Below are positions 60,695 through 64,000 of a stretch of DNA of 64,000 bases, one piece after another. Origin of the DNA: Rotaria sp. Silwood1 (taxonomy: Eukaryota > Rotifera > Eurotatoria > Philodinida > Philodinidae); contig CAJNOP010000324.1 in NCBI GenBank assembly GCA_905250075.1, positions 127,249 through 191,248 of the forward strand, in the 5' to 3' direction. Position 1 is the stretch's first letter. Every line of letters begins with the position of its first letter. The notes below the pieces were generated by a model, which saw nothing but the letters and a program-made list of their open reading frames with translations, did not search any database and had not been told where the DNA came from. Both the position numbers and the translations under genes were made by a program.

Positions 60695-61027
60695 GAGCTA
60701 CGGTTCCTTCCGGACCTGGATCCGGATTCAAAATTTAATTTTTTTTCTTGGGTGAGAACCAGGTCCGGGTCTAAGTTTTTATTTTTTTTCGGTCCACTTA
60801 CACTTTTTTGTCGACCTACTGCTCCATAAATAAGAAACAGAGCAACACGATGTTAGTATACGTTGAGTTTTTTTTCTTAGAGTCGCGAATAAATAGCTAA
60901 AACGTTGATAATTCCTTCGTTCACGTACAAAAAGAATACTAGGTATTGACGGAGAAAACCTCGAGTTTGGATCCAAGTTTTAAATTTTTTCCAGGTTCGA
61001 GTCCACAAAAACGTGAATCCACAGCTC
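60695..61027. mobile_element. TIR-like element with GGTCC-rich interior
   Basis: The left end GAGCTACGGTTCC and the reverse complement of the right end, GAGCTGTGGATTC, agree at 9 of 13 positions. The interior has inverted GGACCTGGATCCGG / CCAGGTCCGGGTC words on the left and GGATCCAAG / CCAGGTTCGAGTCC words on the right. About 333 bp, non-coding, and similar in style to the other TIR elements built of self-similar short repeats. A single G-rich telomere-like half (GTGGGTGTGG, about 61033) follows its right edge. Confidence 0.4.
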
Positions 61028-61229
61028 TCTAGTGGGTGTGGCTATACAGGAAATGAATACTTACAGTAACATATTCACATCCATCTTCTCTGCCTACAAG
61101 GTTCACTGGTATGTTGTCCATCGAAAATATTCTTTTATTACAGTGATTATTGTTATAAATCATCTGGTCAATGGAACATCAATCATGTCAAAAATAAATG
61201 CAGCTCATCTCGTGCTAAAAAACAGCTCT

Positions 61230-63010
61230 TCTACACCTCGTTCTTTACATAACTTTATTGTCTGTCAATCATGTAGAATCTTTGTTCAACTTTTTAAGCC
61301 TAGATCAACGTATTCGTAGATTTCACAGTTTTAATTTTCGTTTCAATTCTCTTATTCTTGATCGTATTCGTTTTCGTAGTGTCGATTTTCGATCAATATC
61401 GAAAGATGGATTTGATACTATTTGTCGACAATATCTTCCATCGATCATCGATCAAATTCCTATATTTTGTCTTTCAGACAACAGCTCTACACTAGGCCAA
61501 ATCAATCGATTTTACGGTTGTTGATTCAGTCTTCAACAATTTACCCAACTTCGTTCGCTGACAATATATAGAGTACATACAGAAGAAACGAGAAATAGAA
61601 TTTTGTCGGCATTGCCTCACTTACTCAATCTGACTCATTTGACATTGGAGCATTCCAATCTTTTCTGTTGACACGATCGCAGTCTTTCATCGATAAGCAT
61701 GATTTGGCATTTACCGAAATTCATTCATTGTTATTTTATCCATTTTTATTTAGTCGTCGACGAAAGCAAAGAGCCTTTTTCATCACAACTAACTTCATCA
61801 AATACTCAACATCTATCTTTAGCGATTTATAATAATAAATTTAAACTCACTAAACTGTTGAAAAAAACATCCAATATCCGACCTTTATATCGATTTGGCG
61901 ATTGTTCTTAATTCCTGCCCTCATCAATTTTTTTATCAATAACAGTATTGAAGGTTTTACACATTCTGTTTTCGAAGATCGAAAGTCTTGTAAAATAGAT
62001 GCCAAAAGTAATTCAGTTAAAAGTGTTTATAAAGGATTCTGTTAGCGGACAAGAATGGGAACAAATCACTCGAGAATATGTACCAAAGCTGAAAATATTA
62101 GAATTCATTATGACATTTAAGCTTATGAGTAGTCCTGAAGTCAACAAATTAAAACTCGATGAAATCCTTAACTTATTTCGAAATCGTTTCTGGCTTGATG
62201 AACGTCGATGATTTATTCGATGTGATTGCGATCGATTTTATTTTCACGAAATTACTCTATACCTTACCATATCACTTTACAGATATGTCATTTTGTAATC
62301 TTTATCTGTCGAAATCGACAGCTTCTAAAGATTATGATCTTAATATTCATATGATTGTGTGAAGTCACTTATTTATGGTTATGATCCAATTGAAGATCAT
62401 GATTCATCTCACAATCATTCTCTCAGTATTTAAGAGCAATACACTGAACTGCTAGCCTATGACCAATTTCGGTCTATAGTCCCACAAGTTGATCGATTGA
62501 TTTCACTATTTGTGATATTATTTGATACAAGTGAACATTGCATAGCGCAACTTCAAGCATTGTTTGATCAGGTCTCATATCTTTCTCTTTTAATAATAGA
62601 CTAACCATCCAATGAAGCTCTTGAACAATTACTGTGCATCATTCAGAGTGTATCAGTAAACCATCTGGACTTAAATTATCTAGTCATCAATGGTTCAATA
62701 ATGAAGAGTGTATCAAATTAAGCCGTACACCTCTTGCAATACAATGTGAAATTCTGAAAATCAATATAATGAATCGAATATGTGTCCTTGATCTTGTTCG
62801 AAATATGAGCAAACTGAGAGCATTAACGATAATCTGCGCAGAAGAATATGGCAATAAAGCGTCGGATGAAGAACTAATTGATTGATTTCGAGCACATCTA
62901 TCATCGACTTGTCATATTACGACAAAATCTCCTTGGGATGTTCATGTCTATTGTTGAATTAGTTAATAAACGGAAATTGAATTGGAATATGTCTAAACAA
63001 AGAAAAAAAG
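61230..63010 (+). pseudogene. Decayed F-box/LRR-like gene copy (relic 2)
   Basis: One reading frame can be followed from about 61258 to 62265 through several stops. It reads HVESLFNFLSLDQRIRRF; RQYLPSIIDQIPIFCLSD; a TGA at 61522; FTQLRSLTIYRVH; LPHLLNLTHLTLEHSNLFC and another TGA; LTSSNTQHLSLA; PKVIQLKVFIKD; and FRNRFWLDERR followed by TGA where the family has Trp-Phe. A frameshift near 62265 then gives LYTLPYHFTDMSF. Later remnants include FRSIVPQVDRLISLFVILFD (about 62470-62530), then further stops to about 63010. Same family as 56930-58753. Confidence 0.8.
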
Positions 63011-63059
63011 GAGTTCGATTTAGGATCACAAGATAATCTCAAACTTTTTATCAATGTAT

Positions 63060-63095
63060 AACTGATGTGGGTGTGAGTGTGAGTATGAATGAAGA
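63060..63095 (+). repeat. Half telomere-like tract, G-rich only
   Basis: GATGTGGGTGTGAGTGTGAG lies just past the end of F-box relic 2, with no C-rich partner within 100 bases. It may be a broken copy of the palindrome family. Confidence 0.4.
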
Positions 63096-63499
63096 GATAA
63101 CTTGCGTTTGAGCCTAGTAAGGAGAGATTTTTTCACGCTTATTATGAAATTGTTGTACCGTAATAATACAACAAATAATGAGGTTAAAAGATAAATGTGA
63201 TCCTCACAGTACATGAAGGAGGAAATAAGAATGAGTTTGCGTGTACACTTCTTCTCTGAATATATGTGTGCATGTAATTTGATGATCGGAGGAGCGCGTG
63301 ATTTAAAACCAAATAGCCAAAATTTATCATAAGAGAAAAAATTCCTTACTCTTTTAAATAGTATGTGGTCAACTAAAATAACAAACTACATGAGATAATG
63401 AATCATTGTGATTGTCTTTTATGGAAACATATCATGTGTCAGAAGGTCTTCCACTATTTGACAGAGATGTTTCAATGACCTAGACTGGACTGAATAATT

Positions 63500-63990
63500 G
63501 TGCCTCTTGTTCAGATCAGAATTTATTCAGTGATGCTACTTGATTCACTAGGATTTGATTCCGGATATCAGAAAGTATGGCTTTATGATGAAGAATGTAC
63601 TGAATTATGTTGTACACAATTGTTACTTCATTTGAAATGCTCTTCATTCGAGTTGAAAATTGAAGAAGTATTCTTCATCTTCTTGATCCAATGATTCATA
63701 TTCGTGTGTTGAACGTCCTTCGTTTAGATGGTAAGTTCAATAAATCATATGACCATTTTTTATTCACAGGGGATGAACTTATCAGATGCTTGAAATATCG
63801 CCTTTCATCAATATGGAACATTTCAAAGGATCCAGATTGAAATGGAGATTCGTTAATAAAAAACAAAAATTTACTCTTGATGTTGTGAAACTCACATATA
63901 TTTTCGAAGAAAATAGTGAATATAAGTTTTAAGGTCAAGTTTTCGCTGCTTCTCCCTCTCCATTACAGACCTTAGCAATCAAGAATAATA
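63500..63990 (+). pseudogene. Decayed F-box/LRR-like gene copy (relic 3, runs to window edge)
   Basis: A segment near 63680-63732 reads LLDPMIHIRVLNVLRLDGK, a leucine-rich unit of the same family, followed by a possible GT donor. Upstream sequence (about 63500-63690) is open in another frame (VQIRIYSVMLLDSLGFDSGY), and downstream sequence to the window edge is broken by stops. It could be the start of a copy continuing outside the window. Confidence 0.5.
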
Positions 63991-64000
63991 GACATCAGAT

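Overview
This is a eukaryotic, AT-rich, intron-bearing window. I infer a bdelloid rotifer, probably a Rotaria-like species. The grounds are: degenerate (TGTGGG)n tracts, the telomere repeat reported for bdelloids; a TPR-linked mono-ADP-ribosyltransferase; several copies of a rotifer-type F-box/leucine-rich family; mostly 48-70 bp GT-AG introns; and genes far apart in long AT-rich spacers. There is one 10-base run of N (54521-54530).

Layout, left to right: a TIR element (134-771); an intact cytochrome P450 (904-2659, +); spacer; a decayed F-box/LRR gene (7620-8880, +) containing a telomere-like palindrome; a small TIR element (10911-11093); a higher-order satellite of TAAATAGCTA monomers (12936-13585); an ART-TPR gene (14800-16832, -); a 640 bp TIR element (18969-19608); a coiled-coil relic (19990-20950, +); a second, longer CCC(A/C)TG-ended element (22186-23861); an aldo/keto reductase with a 2.2 kb intron (26298-29550, +); an ionotropic glutamate receptor relic (30190-30747, -) abutting a telomere-like palindrome; a Thr-rich type II membrane protein reconstructed from four exons (31054-33996, -); the largest telomere-like palindrome (37290-37531); a rhodopsin-type GPCR (43081-44133, +); an SLC33A1/AT-1-like acetyl-CoA transporter (45198-46883, -, N terminus unresolved); a single-exon ADP-ribosylglycohydrolase homologue with substituted metal-site motifs (49267-50625, +); a DUF5672 glycosyltransferase-like protein (52041-52871, +); a VOC/glyoxalase-fold protein (53628-54227, -); an intact F-box/LRR-like gene (56930-58753, -); and two more decayed F-box/LRR copies (61230-63010 and 63500-63990, +).

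The genes do not form an operon or an obvious pathway. The one functional theme is ADP-ribose: a predicted arginine ADP-ribosyltransferase with a complete R-S-ExE signature, and 33 kb away a predicted inactive member of the eraser fold. The main structural theme is a dispersed family of short palindromes, at least nine clear copies. In each, a G-rich telomere-like tract (AGGGTGTGGG...) on the left faces its C-rich complement (...CCCACACCCT) across a short spacer. All copies have the telomere-to-telomere (fusion-like) polarity, and several sit in or at the edge of broken genes. This is the best candidate here for an undescribed system.

Exon boundaries were built by hand from GT/AG sites and reading-frame continuity. 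All family assignments are from recognition of motifs, not from searches.
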